Below are positions 1 to 8,449 of a stretch of 64,000 nt of DNA, piece by piece. Every line of letters begins with the position of its first letter. The stretch's first letter is position 1. This DNA is from JAJFUG01 sp964473155 (GTDB lineage: Bacteria; Gemmatimonadota; Glassbacteria; GWA2-58-10). A program made the translations under genes and the position numbers. The DNA lies in assembly GCA_964473155.1 (NCBI GenBank), contig CAYYNT010000006.1, forward strand, positions 46,093 through 110,092, written 5' to 3'. A model generated the notes under the pieces. The model saw nothing but the letters and a program-made list of their open reading frames with translations, ran no database searches and was not told the origin of the DNA.

Positions 1-1
1 C

Positions 2-952
2 AGGGGACTGGACAGCCTGGATGTTCATCTGCGGGAGATGGACAAGGCCGGGGTCTGGAAGTGCGTTAGTCTCGACGGATTCCACAGGACCGATTTCTTC
101 CAGAGCTGGCGGCATATCGCCCCGGATTTTTTCAAGGTGCATCTGGACGCGGTGAACAGGGTTGCTCCCGAAAGGATCATTGTGTTCTACGTGCCTTACT
201 ACGAAAACATCGATGACCCGGAGTTCGGGCGGAAAGAGGCGGTCAAGCTCGAAGAGGCGGTGCGACTGGGTGTGCGCGGAATGAAAATCCACAAGATTCT
301 TGGATTGTATCTCAAGGACAAGACCGGAAAATATGTGCCGGTGGATGACCCTCGTTTCGACCCGATATGGGCCAAGTGCGGCGAACTGGGCATTCCGGTT
401 GTGATACACATATCCGACCCCAAGGCGTTCTTTACGCCGGTAGACCGGTTCAATGAGCGTTATGACGAACTGGGCGAAAATCCGGACTGGGCTTTCGGAT
501 CCGGGGGATTCTACTCGAAGCGGGAGTTGATGGATCAAAGGAACCGGGTGCTGGCGCGTCATCCCGGAACCATATTTATCGGCGCGCATATGGGCAATCT
601 GCCGGAGGACCTGGCACAGGTGGGCATGTGGCTTGACACGTACCCGAACTTCTATGTCGACATAGACGCCCGTATCGCCGAACTGGGCCGTCAGCCCTAC
701 ACCGCCCGGAAATTCATGATCAAGTATCAGGACCGGATCATGTTCGGGACGGATTCCACGCCGGATGCCGAGTTGTACAGAATTTACTACCGTTTCCTGG
801 AAACGGATGACGAGTATTTCGATTATTCGGGGGGACGGTTCAATCAGGGCAGATGGAGAATATACGGCCTCAGCCTTCCGGATGAGGTGCTGGAGAAAAT
901 CTACAACAAGAACGCCCTGAAAATATTCGGTATGTTCAAGGGAGTGAAATGA
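2..952 (+). CDS. Amidohydrolase-family (Amidohydro_2) metal-dependent hydrolase, 5' truncated by window edge
   Basis: The reading frame is open to the left edge, so the true start lies outside; the first internal ATG is at 38. The visible 316 residues have the strand-end motifs of an amidohydrolase-2 TIM barrel: VVIHISDP, then FIGAHMGN with a conserved His, then MFGTDSTP carrying the Asp that in this family binds metal or acts as base. The chain ends in a typical helix (KIYNKNALKIFG), where the NA.R/K-F motif closes the family fold. Known members hydrolyse or decarboxylate small cyclic or carboxylated substrates in the cytoplasm; the substrate here cannot be told. The missing N-terminus would hold the first HxH motif. 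The next gene is on the other strand after tRNA-Arg. Family call is firm, substrate unknown. Confidence 0.8.
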   Translation, partial: RGLDSLDVHLREMDKAGVWKCVSLDGFHRTDFFQSWRHIAPDFFKVHLDAVNRVAPERIIVFYVPYYENIDDPEFGRKEAVKLEEAVRLGVRGMKIHKILGLYLKDKTGKYVPVDDPRFDPIWAKCGELGIPVVIHISDPKAFFTPVDRFNERYDELGENPDWAFGSGGFYSKRELMDQRNRVLARHPGTIFIGAHMGNLPEDLAQVGMWLDTYPNFYVDIDARIAELGRQPYTARKFMIKYQDRIMFGTDSTPDAELYRIYYRFLETDDEYFDYSGGRFNQGRWRIYGLSLPDEVLEKIYNKNALKIFGMFKGVK

Positions 953-1149
953 AATATAAAGAGTGCTTAGTCACTTCAGGCAATGCCAGTGTTTAAGGCG
1001 ACGGGCTGAATTCAACCGGAGGCATTAATCAAACAAGAGACTTGTCCCTGAAATGATCTTTTGATCTGCGGGATGGATAATGGTTTTTTGCGTGAAATGC
1101 CTTCCGGCTTATAAAGCTTTGAACGATAGATCAGAAATAAATATTGAAG

Positions 1150-1196
1150 GAAAGAAAAACCCGCATCCTGCTGTATAAACACAAGATGCGGGTTTT
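1150..1196 (-). terminator. Intrinsic terminator of tRNA-Arg
   Basis: A 12-bp perfect stem (1156-1167 with 1185-1196, core CCCGCATC/GATGCGGG) encloses a 17-nt loop. Read on the minus strand it starts 5 nt after the tRNA CCA and is followed by TTTTTCTTT, a good U-tract. On the plus strand the run is TTTTAATA, so it may also stop transcription from the amidohydrolase side. Confidence 0.8.
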
Positions 1197-1200
1197 AATA

Positions 1201-1277
1201 TGGTGCGCCCGAAGGGAGTCGAACCCCTAACCTTCTGATCCGTAGTCAGATGCTCTATCCAATTGAGCTACGGGCGC
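1201..1277 (-). tRNA. tRNA-Arg (anticodon ACG)
   Basis: Read on the minus strand this 77-nt segment folds as a complete cloverleaf: acceptor stem GCGCCCG/CGGGCGC, D-arm with TAGCTCAATTGGATA, anticodon stem TCTGA/TCAGA around loop CTACGGA (anticodon ACG, wobble A expected to become inosine), T-arm with GGTTCGACTCC, discriminator A and an encoded CCA. It reads CGU/CGC/CGA arginine codons. It stands alone between two protein genes and has its own terminator just downstream. Confidence 0.97.
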
Positions 1278-1384
1278 ATATTATATTCACAAACAGGACA
1301 TAAAACTAACAAAACAGCAGACAAAAAGCAAGGTCAAAATGACCGCCAGCGCCCACTTCAGTTTGGCCGCCCGCAGCCTTATGG

Positions 1385-2743
1385 TCATACATTCTCCGGT
1401 ACTATATACGGATAGCGGTACTCCCGGCTGACCAGCGCCTGGGCCTCGTCATCCCCGGGGAAGCTTTCGGTGGCCGAATCGAACACCAAGGTCCGCCCCA
1501 GTCTGTAGGCGATATTCGGCAGATGACACATCGTGGCAGAGAGATGTCCCTCAAGTATCTCGGCGGTCAGGTCCTCGCGCTTGCGTGAGCGGACAGCCTT
1601 GATGAAATTATCGAAATGCGGGCTGAATTCCACCGCGCGCACGTCATGCGCCTTGTAACCGCTGGTGGCCTCTTTGTAATTGTCGCTGGTCGGCCCCGGT
1701 TCATCCTTACGGCCGAAATAGGTGGACCAGGCCCCCCGTCCCAGCTTCATCCAGCCCTCTGTGCCGTAGAATATCACCCCCATGTTCTCCTCGGCCTCCT
1801 TGTTGGTATAGAGGCCGCGCACCTCGACCTGCACTATCTTGCCGTCCGCATATTCCATCACCGACATCTGTGTGTTGGGAGTCTCCTGCTCGCAGTCGAA
1901 AGCGTAATAGCCGCCCATGCTCTGGATTTTGCGTGGGTGCTCGTATTTCTGCAGAGCCCAGCGGGCGAAATCGGTGTAATGCGGGCCGTTGTTGGCGGTT
2001 TCGCCGCCGCCGGTGTTCCAGAACCAGTGCCAGTTGTAGTGGAAGCGCACCTCGTTGAACGGTTGCCAGGCCGCCGGCCCCACCCACAGGTCGTAGTGCA
2101 CGCCCTCCGGCACGGGAGTCACCTTGCCGCGTCCAAACGACTCGCGCGGGTTGAATATGACGCACTTGACCATGTATATCTCGCCCAGCTTGCCGCTGTG
2201 GATGAAATCCATGCACTGGCGCACTGTCTCGCTCGATCGGTTCTGGCTGCCCACCTGGACGATGCGGTCGTACTTGCGGGCCGCTTCGACAATCTTGCGT
2301 CCCTCCCATATGTTGTGTGAGACCGGTTTTTCCACGTAGACATCCTTGCCCGCCTGGCAGGCCCATATCGAGGCCAGGGCGTGCCAGTGATTGCAGGTGG
2401 CTATAGAGACAGCGTCGATGCTCTTGTCCTCGAGCAGGCGGCGGATGTCGGTTTCGGTGCGGGCCTTGCCTCCGCCGGCTTTCTCCAGCTCATCCAGGGA
2501 CTGAGGGAACAGGCGTTCATCGATATCGCACAGGGCGACCACCCGGGTGTTCGGCGTTTTGGCGAAACTGACCGCATGCTGGGATCCCCGGCTGCGGATA
2601 CCGATCACCGCGACGTTCACCGTATCACTGGGTGTGTTTTTAGCCGCCTGTCCGGTGCGGACCCAGGGGCCGGTGGCTGCAACCAGACCGGCTGCCGCCG
2701 CTCCGGTCTTCCTGATGAAACTGCGACGGTCGATGCTGTCCAT
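1385..2743 (-). CDS. Tat-exported Gfo/Idh/MocA-family oxidoreductase
   Basis: This 452-residue protein opens with a twin-arginine leader (DRRSFIRK followed by an Ala/Gly-rich hydrophobic stretch to about residue 33). A Rossmann domain follows: VAVIGIRSRGSQ is the dinucleotide loop, CDIDE binds the ribose, and VYVEKP is the family EKP motif. The C-terminal half is the alpha/beta substrate domain, with a GGGETANNGPHYTD segment holding the usual catalytic His. Family members are NAD(P)-dependent sugar or cyclitol dehydrogenases. Tat export of a folded holo-enzyme with bound cofactor is common in planctomycete and FCB relatives. The Shine-Dalgarno GAGGAGAAACCA precedes the ATG. It is monocistronic and lies divergent from the molybdo-hydroxylase operon. 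Substrate unknown. Confidence 0.9.
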   Translation of the reverse strand: MDSIDRRSFIRKTGAAAAGLVAATGPWVRTGQAAKNTPSDTVNVAVIGIRSRGSQHAVSFAKTPNTRVVALCDIDERLFPQSLDELEKAGGGKARTETDIRRLLEDKSIDAVSIATCNHWHALASIWACQAGKDVYVEKPVSHNIWEGRKIVEAARKYDRIVQVGSQNRSSETVRQCMDFIHSGKLGEIYMVKCVIFNPRESFGRGKVTPVPEGVHYDLWVGPAAWQPFNEVRFHYNWHWFWNTGGGETANNGPHYTDFARWALQKYEHPRKIQSMGGYYAFDCEQETPNTQMSVMEYADGKIVQVEVRGLYTNKEAEENMGVIFYGTEGWMKLGRGAWSTYFGRKDEPGPTSDNYKEATSGYKAHDVRAVEFSPHFDNFIKAVRSRKREDLTAEILEGHLSATMCHLPNIAYRLGRTLVFDSATESFPGDDEAQALVSREYRYPYIVPENV

Positions 2744-3241
2744 TGGTTTCTCCTCAGTGGCAGGTTTGTGTCAGTCAACTATGATGTGCCAGACTCATAA
2801 TTCAGAAAATAGAACAGACGGCAGGAAACAACGCTTAACCTGACGACCTGACATTCAGATTATTTCCCGCGGGGTGTCTATTCTGTCCAGCGGGGAGTTT
2901 CAGGTAATATGAACTTATTGTATCTATCGGTCAACTTTTTTCGGGCACGGGGGATTAAATTCGTGGTAACATTTTGGGTTGACACCCGTTTGTCAAACTC
3001 GTAAAATTAATTGCGATTTATTCTTTCCAATATGATGTTCCTCCAGAGTGTTCCAAGTGTAACAACTGTTGGTTGTTTCTGTGCTGCCGAATGCATAAGT
3101 CACCGAGGCGGTATTCAGGTGAAATGAGGACCGGACGTTTGATCCTGGATTTTATATCTGATAACCTCCATAAATTTCTTCTTATCCGGGTCAGCCGTGT
3201 CGTGCTTGCTGGCCTGACCAACTTCAAACAGGAGCGGGCGG
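2744..3241. other. Intergenic region between divergent genes
   Basis: This 498-bp gap is AT-richer than its surroundings. Apart from the leader of the minus-strand oxidoreductase and the promoter at 2979-3007 I see no gene. About 235 nt lie between that promoter and the first codon of the plus-strand operon, long enough for a regulatory leader, but I could not recognise a known riboswitch in it. Confidence 0.5.
2979..3007 (+). promoter_or_regulatory. Sigma70-type promoter upstream of molybdo-hydroxylase operon
   Basis: TTGACA at 2979-2984 and TAAAAT at 3002-3007 are separated by exactly 17 bp. The -35 is perfect and the -10 matches 5 of 6. It is the only strong promoter-like pair in the gap and points towards the [2Fe-2S] subunit gene, implying an untranslated leader of roughly 230 nt. 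Confidence 0.65.
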
Positions 3242-3883
3242 ATGAGCGATGAGAGCAGGAAATCTCCTCCTGGAGCCGGGCTGTCAAGGCGCGGTTTCCT
3301 CAAGGGGGTAAGCACCGGTCTGGTGGGGAGCGCCGCGCTGGCTGACGGCCTCCTGGGTCAGACTGCCGCCGGAGGTGCGCCTAAAGCCGCAATCCGGGGA
3401 CAGGATATCGAGACCGCCGTGGTCAGCATGACTGTTAACGGCAAAAAGTACACGGCCGAGGTGGAAACGCGCCTGACCCTGCTTGACCTTCTGCGCGAGA
3501 AATTCGAACTTACCGGCACCAAGAGTGTCTGCCGGATGGGCGAATGCGGGGCCTGCACGGTGATCCTGAACGGACGGACCGTGTATGCATGTATGATGTT
3601 AGCGGTGGAAGCGGATGGAGCCACGATTGAAACGATCGAGGGGCTGGCCAAGGATGGAAAGCTTCATCCGTTGCAGGATGGATTCATCAAGCACGATGCT
3701 TACCAGTGCGGGTTCTGCACGCCGGGATTCGAGATGTCGCTCAAGGACCTTCTGGACAAGAACCCCAATCCCAGCCTGGAACAGATAAAGCACGGACTAT
3801 CCGGCAATGTCTGCCGCTGCGGCGCCTATCCTCACATATTTAACGTGGCCGTTGAACTGGCCGGTAAGAAGGGAGGCAGGTGA
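3242..3883 (+). CDS. Tat-leader [2Fe-2S] subunit of a molybdo-hydroxylase (PaoA/YagT-like)
   Basis: This 213-residue protein has a twin-arginine leader (LSRRGFLKG, R16-R17) ahead of two ferredoxin-like clusters. The plant-type [2Fe-2S] ligands are C97, C102, C105 and C117 (CRMGECGACT). The second cluster, in the helical domain, uses C156, C159, C191 and C193 (QCGFC and CRCGAY). Spacing is canonical for xanthine-oxidase-family small subunits. In E. coli PaoABC the small subunit likewise carries the only Tat signal and pulls the assembled complex into the periplasm, so this enzyme is probably periplasmic. An AGGAG lies 7 nt before the ATG. It is the first gene of an operon with the Mo and FAD subunits; electrons pass from Mo through these clusters to FAD. 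Confidence 0.95.
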   Translation: MSDESRKSPPGAGLSRRGFLKGVSTGLVGSAALADGLLGQTAAGGAPKAAIRGQDIETAVVSMTVNGKKYTAEVETRLTLLDLLREKFELTGTKSVCRMGECGACTVILNGRTVYACMMLAVEADGATIETIEGLAKDGKLHPLQDGFIKHDAYQCGFCTPGFEMSLKDLLDKNPNPSLEQIKHGLSGNVCRCGAYPHIFNVAVELAGKKGGR

Positions 3884-3885
3884 GG

Positions 3886-6003
3886 ATGGCCGGATGGAAA
3901 GCGATGGATAAAATGAAATATGTGGGACGTGATGTCCCGCGCACGGACGGGCCGGATAAGGTCAGCGGCGCGGCCAAGTACACTCAGGACATCGTTCTGC
4001 CGGGTATGCTTTACGGCCTTATCGTGCGCAGTTCCAGGCCGCATGCCTATATCGAGCGTATCGAAACCTCAAGGGCCGCCAGCCTGCCGGGCGTCAAGGC
4101 CGTGCTCAACCTGAACAAGTACACGGTCCGTTACGCCGGTGAGGAAATACTGGCTATCGCGGCGGAAAGCATGGATATAGCCGAGGATGCCGCCGACCTG
4201 GTGGAGATCAAGTACCGCGACCTGCCGTTCGTGGTGACCGAGGAAGCGGCTATGGACGGCAACGCTCCCCGGATCGACCAGAACGGGAATGTCTCCGGTT
4301 ACAGCAGCGGTGACAAGGCTGGCGTGGAACAGATAATCGCCGGATCGGCTTTCTCGGTAGAAAGCACCATGTATACCCAGGTGCAGACACATGCCTGTCT
4401 GGAGAGCCACAGTTGCACGGCCAAGTGGGACGGCGACAAGCTGACCGCCTGGGTCAGCACGCAGGGCGTGCATGGCGCCCGCACGGACCTGGCCCAGTAT
4501 TTCGAAATACCGGCCGAGAATGTCGAAGTGATCTGCGAATTCATGGGCGGTGGATTCGGCAGCAAGTTCCCGGTGGGAGTCGAGGGTATCACCGCAGCCC
4601 GGCTGGCGAAGATGACCGGCAAGCCGGTCAAGCTGATGCTCAACCGGAAAGAGGAATTCCTGGCCGTGGGCAACCGCCCCTCCAGCCATCAGCACCTGAA
4701 AATGGCCTGCGACAGGGACGGCAGGATCACGGCTTTCTGGCAGGATTCCTACGGCACCGGCGGCATTTCGGAAGACGCCAGTTTCCCGTCCCCCTATATC
4801 TACAGGGTGCCGAAAGGGGCGGTGTACAAGAAACACCAGGATGTGAGGATAAATGCGGGTCCGGCCCGCCCTCAGCGCGCCCCCGGACACCCGCAGGCCA
4901 ATTTTGCCATGGAAGTAATCACGGAGATGCTGGCGGAAAAGGCCGGGATGGATGCCCTTCAGTTCCGCATGCTCAACGATCCGGATGAAAAACGCCAGCG
5001 CCAGTACAAGATAGGCGCGGAGAAGATCGGATGGGACAAGCGCCGCAACAAGAAACCCGGCGAGGGCAAAGGACCGCTCAAGCGCGGCGTCGGGGTCTCC
5101 AGCGGAACCTGGGGCGGCGGCGGAGAAAGGGATGCCAAAGCCATTATCGAAATCTTCCCGGATGGCCGGGTGGTGACCTCGATCGGCACCCAGGACCTGG
5201 GCACGGGAATACGCACCTGCGTGCACCAGGTGACCGCGGATGTTTTGGGAATTCCAATGAGTCTGGTCACTCCGAAAATCGGCCGCACCTCCCTGCCGAA
5301 CGCTCCGGGATCGGGCGGCTCGATAACGATAGGCTCGGTAACGCCGGTGATCAACAACGTCGGGAAAAAGGCCCTGGCTGAACTTCTGGCCAAAGTGGCC
5401 CCCGCCCTGGGGGTCAACCCGGATGAACTGGCCTGCGAGGATTCGGTCATTTTCTCGACCAGAGACCGGTCCAAATCCATGAAATGGAAAGACGCCTGCG
5501 CTCTTCTTCAGGGCAAGGTGCTGAGCGTGCAGGACGGCTGGGTGGAGGGATATTCCTCCTCGGGCGTGGCTGGATGCCAGTTCCTTGAGGTGGAGGTGGA
5601 TGTCGAGACCGGACGGGTGCGTCCGATAAAGATGGTGGCCGTGCAGGATTTCGGTTTGCCGGTCAACACACTCACCTCAAGAAGCCAGATCAACGGCGGT
5701 GTGATCATGGGCCTGAGCTGGGGCATGCTGGAAGACCGTACGCTCGATCCCAACACCGGCACGATGGTCAATCCGAACTTTGAAAATTATAAACTGCTCG
5801 GACCAATGGAGATGCCGGAGATCGAAGTGGTTATCGATCCGATGCCCGAGCGCGGGGTGATCGGCCTGGGGGAGCCGCCGCACATTCCAACTGCGGGCGC
5901 TCTGGTGACCGCGATCCACAACGCCACCGGGGCCTGGGTCACAAAGATGCCGATAACGCCGGACGCAGTGCTCAAGGCGCTGAAAAACATGGGAGGCGCG
6001 TGA
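3886..6003 (+). CDS. Molybdopterin-binding catalytic subunit, xanthine dehydrogenase family (PaoC-like)
   Basis: The large subunit (about 705 residues) hydroxylates the substrate, probably an aldehyde or N-heterocycle, at a molybdenum cofactor. Seen motifs: the KVSGAAKYTQD start of the N-terminal domain, FMGGGFGSKFP for cofactor binding, GTQDLGTGIRT, and a C-terminal GVIGLGEPPHIPTAGA in which GLGE carries the catalytic Glu. No leader is present, consistent with co-export on the [2Fe-2S] subunit. A GTG at 3880 overlaps the previous stop, but the GGAGG at 3872-3876 is better spaced (9 nt) for the ATG at 3886, which I chose. The cofactor is probably the cytosine-dinucleotide form, because a MocA-like gene lies downstream. 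Substrate cannot be read from the sequence. Confidence 0.93.
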   Translation: MAGWKAMDKMKYVGRDVPRTDGPDKVSGAAKYTQDIVLPGMLYGLIVRSSRPHAYIERIETSRAASLPGVKAVLNLNKYTVRYAGEEILAIAAESMDIAEDAADLVEIKYRDLPFVVTEEAAMDGNAPRIDQNGNVSGYSSGDKAGVEQIIAGSAFSVESTMYTQVQTHACLESHSCTAKWDGDKLTAWVSTQGVHGARTDLAQYFEIPAENVEVICEFMGGGFGSKFPVGVEGITAARLAKMTGKPVKLMLNRKEEFLAVGNRPSSHQHLKMACDRDGRITAFWQDSYGTGGISEDASFPSPYIYRVPKGAVYKKHQDVRINAGPARPQRAPGHPQANFAMEVITEMLAEKAGMDALQFRMLNDPDEKRQRQYKIGAEKIGWDKRRNKKPGEGKGPLKRGVGVSSGTWGGGGERDAKAIIEIFPDGRVVTSIGTQDLGTGIRTCVHQVTADVLGIPMSLVTPKIGRTSLPNAPGSGGSITIGSVTPVINNVGKKALAELLAKVAPALGVNPDELACEDSVIFSTRDRSKSMKWKDACALLQGKVLSVQDGWVEGYSSSGVAGCQFLEVEVDVETGRVRPIKMVAVQDFGLPVNTLTSRSQINGGVIMGLSWGMLEDRTLDPNTGTMVNPNFENYKLLGPMEMPEIEVVIDPMPERGVIGLGEPPHIPTAGALVTAIHNATGAWVTKMPITPDAVLKALKNMGGA

Positions 6004-6005
6004 CG

Positions 6006-6989
6006 ATGAAAGCCTTTAAATACTATAACGCCCAGGACCTGAAAGATGCCGTGGCGGTGCTGGCTCGCGAGGAAGACAGCCGCATCCTGGCCGGCGGCAC
6101 CGACATGCTGGGCGAGATGAAAAACCGTTATGTCGCCCCCGAGCGCCTGGTGAACCTCAAGACAGTCAAGGGACTGGACGGGATTTCTTTCGGAACGCAG
6201 GGTCTGGCGATCGGCGCTCTGACCCGTCTGAACGATATCGCCTCAAATGCCACGGTCAAGAATAAATACCCCGGCTTGGCCGAGGCCGCCGATTCGGTGG
6301 GCAGCCCGCAGCTAAGGAACATGGGCACTCTGGGCGGCAACCTCTGCCAGCGTCCGCGCTGCTGGTACTACCGCGGCAGGGAGTACAACTGCGTACGCAA
6401 GGGCGGGGGGACCTGCTTTGCGGTGTCGGGACGCAACAAGTACCATTGCATCCTGAACGGCGGCCCCTGTTTTATGGTGCATCCCTCGGATGTCGCACCC
6501 ATGCTGATGGCCCTGGGGGCGAGCGTGACGGTAGCCGGTCCCGGCGGAACGCGCGAGCTGAAGCTGGATGATTTCTTTGTCCTTCCCGAAACCGATCCAA
6601 TGGTGGAAACGGTGCTGAAGAAGGGCGAGGTGCTCACCCGGGTGACTGTGCCTGCTCCACCCGCCGGGCAGAAAAGCCACTACCTCAAGTTCAAGGAGCG
6701 CGAGAGCCGCGATTTTGCCCTGGTGGGCGCGGCGGTGGTCCTGGAGATGACAGGGAACTCGGTGAAACGGGCTTCGCTGGTGCTTTCAGGCGTGTCTCCC
6801 GCGCCTTACCGGGCGGTCGAGTCCGAGAAGATGATGACCGGCAGGGAACTGACCGGAGAGCTTCTCGAACAGGCCGCCGAGGCGGCGGTCAAGGATGCCG
6901 CGCCGCTGGAGGAAAACGAGTACAAAGTGCAACTCTCGAAAACGATCTTCAAGCGAGCGGTCCTGCGCGCCGCCGGCGTGGAAGTGTAG
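6006..6989 (+). CDS. FAD-binding subunit of molybdo-hydroxylase with Cys-rich loop (PaoB-like)
   Basis: This 327-residue protein is a CoxM/PaoB-type FAD subunit. RILAGGTDMLGEMK is the FAD pyrophosphate loop, MGTLGGNLCQRPRC the second FAD loop, and the C-terminal CO-dehydrogenase flavoprotein domain follows. Between residues 114 and 155 six cysteines (114, 119, 129, 137, 148, 155) sit in an inserted loop of the kind that holds an extra [4Fe-4S] cluster in 4-hydroxybenzoyl-CoA reductase beta and in PaoB. A GTG at 6000 overlaps the upstream stop, but GGAGG at 5992-5996 favours the ATG at 6006. It completes the three-subunit enzyme and hands electrons to an unidentified acceptor. Confidence 0.93.
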   Translation: MKAFKYYNAQDLKDAVAVLAREEDSRILAGGTDMLGEMKNRYVAPERLVNLKTVKGLDGISFGTQGLAIGALTRLNDIASNATVKNKYPGLAEAADSVGSPQLRNMGTLGGNLCQRPRCWYYRGREYNCVRKGGGTCFAVSGRNKYHCILNGGPCFMVHPSDVAPMLMALGASVTVAGPGGTRELKLDDFFVLPETDPMVETVLKKGEVLTRVTVPAPPAGQKSHYLKFKERESRDFALVGAAVVLEMTGNSVKRASLVLSGVSPAPYRAVESEKMMTGRELTGELLEQAAEAAVKDAAPLEENEYKVQLSKTIFKRAVLRAAGVEV

Positions 6990-7012
6990 CTCCAGAAAAC
7001 GGGAGAAGAACG

Positions 7013-7234
7013 ATGAGGGATGACGCCCTTTCTCAGTTGAAACAGGTCTGCCGGAATTACCGGTCGAAACAGTACTATTTGGCAAACCAGTCCGGCGGGT
7101 TCTACATCCCGCGTCCCGGTGAGCAGTCCTGGTGCCTGATGACACAGGGACCGGTGGGACCGGATGATCATTTTGTCAAATGTAATGACTGCAAGCCCGG
7201 ACGGGCATGTTTCGCGAGCCAGATTTCCGGCTGA
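7013..7234 (+). CDS. Small Cys-rich protein of unknown function, last gene of molybdo-hydroxylase operon
   Basis: This 73-residue reading frame begins 23 nt after the FAD subunit, with a GGAGAAG ribosome site 5 nt before its ATG, and ends just before a strong terminator. It therefore sits inside the transcription unit. It has five cysteines (13, 41, 57, 60, 66); the last three form C-x2-C-x5-C in HFVKCNDCKPGRACF. The rest is polar and aromatic (YYLANQSGGFYIP), with no leader and no membrane segment. I do not recognise a family. Position and cysteines suggest a metal or cluster-binding accessory protein for the enzyme, but that is inference. The gene could also be spurious, although the ribosome site and the terminator placement argue against it. 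Confidence 0.6.
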   Translation: MRDDALSQLKQVCRNYRSKQYYLANQSGGFYIPRPGEQSWCLMTQGPVGPDDHFVKCNDCKPGRACFASQISG

Positions 7235-7271
7235 CCGCTGCTTGCGCCTTGACGGTCAGCCATATTTTCCG

Positions 7272-7310
7272 GGAGGTCCGGGGCATGTCCACCCCGGACC
7301 TCCTTTCGTT
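7272..7310 (+). terminator. Strong intrinsic terminator after molybdo-hydroxylase operon
   Basis: A perfect 12-bp GC-rich stem (7272-7283 with 7292-7303, GGAGGTCCGGGG/CCCCGGACCTCC) with an 8-nt loop is followed by TTTCGTTTC. It separates the small Cys-rich gene from xdhC and shows that xdhC translation cannot begin upstream of it. Confidence 0.88.
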
Positions 7311-7338
7311 TCAGAAAGAAAAGAGGCATATTCGATAC

Positions 7339-8439
7339 ATGAACCGGTTGATCGAAATACTGCCGCATCTTCTTGAGGAGGGCCGGACCGCGGCCGTGAC
7401 CGTCGCTGTCGCGCGCGTCGGCTCCGCGCCCACGCCCGCGGAGGCCTGCCTGATCGTGACCTCGGACAGCGTGCGGGGCACGCTCGGCGGGGGACAGGTG
7501 GAGGCCGAGATGATCCTGCGCTCGCGCGCAGCAATTGCGGACGGGATCGCGCGACTGTCGGAGTTCAGTTTCGACTCGGATACAGTCCGGCCGCAAAGCA
7601 TGCTTTGCGGCGGACGGATAACGTTTTTCACCTATCTTGCGCGTCCCTCCATGGACAGCCGGAAATTCTGGTCCGCAGCGGCCGCTTTGTCAGGGCGCGG
7701 CGGAAGGGCCTGGCTGGTGACCGCCGTGTTGGAGGGCGGGGCAGGGGGGGCCGAGAGCTGGCATCTTCTGGTTGAGTCCGGCAGGGCCGTGGCTGGCAGG
7801 TTGCCTGAGAGAGCGTGGGAGGAGGCTGTCACCGGACAGTTGTCCGGAGTTGAGGATTTCCGGGACACGGTGTTCATAAAGCCGGAAAAAAGCCCTGCGG
7901 CCTGGCCGGGTCTGGCCGGGTTTCTGGTGGAACCGCTTCAGCCCGAACCGTCACTGCTGATCTGCGGCGGTGGGCATATCGGACTGGCGCTCTGCCGGGT
8001 GGCTGCCCTGGCCGGTTTCCGGGTCACGGTGGCGGATGACCGTCCGGAGTATTCCGCGCCGGAACGTTTTCCGGATGCCGAGCGGGTGATTAAAGGCACG
8101 TTCGCCGAGGTGTTCGAGATTCTTTCTCCAGGAACGGGCTGGTGCGTGGTTTCTGTGGCGCGCTGCCACGACCAGGACCGGGCGGTGGTGGAACTGGCCC
8201 TGGATCGTCCGGTGGATTATATCGGGATGATCGGGTCGCGGCGCAAGGTCAAAATGATCCGGGAGCACCTGGAGGCACAGGGTATAACGTCAGAGAGACT
8301 GGACAGTATCCATGCCCCGGTGGGCCTGGAGATCGGGGCGCAGACGCCGGAAGAAATAGCAATCAGTATAACGGCCCAGCTCATCCAGGTGCGGCGAAGC
8401 CGCAAGCCCACGATCCATAGGGAAATAATAAGTCTGTAA
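7339..8439 (+). CDS. XdhC/CoxI-family molybdenum cofactor insertion chaperone (PaoD-like)
   Basis: XdhC-family proteins bind the finished molybdenum cofactor, promote its sulfuration and insert it into the large subunit. The N-terminal XdhC domain (residues about 5-90) shows AVARVGSAPTPAEACLIV and GTLGGGQVEAEM. The C-terminal Rossmann domain has LLICGGGHIGLALCR, then the conserved CVVSVARCHDQD, YIGMIGSRRK and GLEIGAQTPEEIAISI segments. Total length of 366 residues suits the family. An in-frame ATG at 7207 would read through the terminator hairpin and overlap the previous gene, so I place the start at 7339, where family homology begins. The ribosome site (AAGAGG) is 12 nt away, so expression may be modest. 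Placed with MocA and MoeA, it forms the maturation unit for the upstream enzyme. Confidence 0.92.
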   Translation: MNRLIEILPHLLEEGRTAAVTVAVARVGSAPTPAEACLIVTSDSVRGTLGGGQVEAEMILRSRAAIADGIARLSEFSFDSDTVRPQSMLCGGRITFFTYLARPSMDSRKFWSAAAALSGRGGRAWLVTAVLEGGAGGAESWHLLVESGRAVAGRLPERAWEEAVTGQLSGVEDFRDTVFIKPEKSPAAWPGLAGFLVEPLQPEPSLLICGGGHIGLALCRVAALAGFRVTVADDRPEYSAPERFPDAERVIKGTFAEVFEILSPGTGWCVVSVARCHDQDRAVVELALDRPVDYIGMIGSRRKVKMIREHLEAQGITSERLDSIHAPVGLEIGAQTPEEIAISITAQLIQVRRSRKPTIHREIISL

Positions 8440-8449
8440 AATGAATTAT

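Noticed and set aside
1278..1290. TATAAT-like box just upstream of tRNA-Arg
   Set aside because: It is only 2 nt from the mature 5' end, too close for a promoter, because RNase P processing requires upstream transcription.
3032..3127. 31-codon frame in the leader of the molybdo-hydroxylase operon
   Set aside because: No ribosome site and no recognisable product; could be a leader peptide but unsupported.
3008..3241. Moco riboswitch in the long leader
   Set aside because: The leader length and the cofactor use suggested it, but I could not recognise its conserved stems; covariance search against the Moco RNA model would decide.
4069..5226. 385-codon minus-strand frame
   Set aside because: Antisense shadow of the molybdopterin subunit; no motif.
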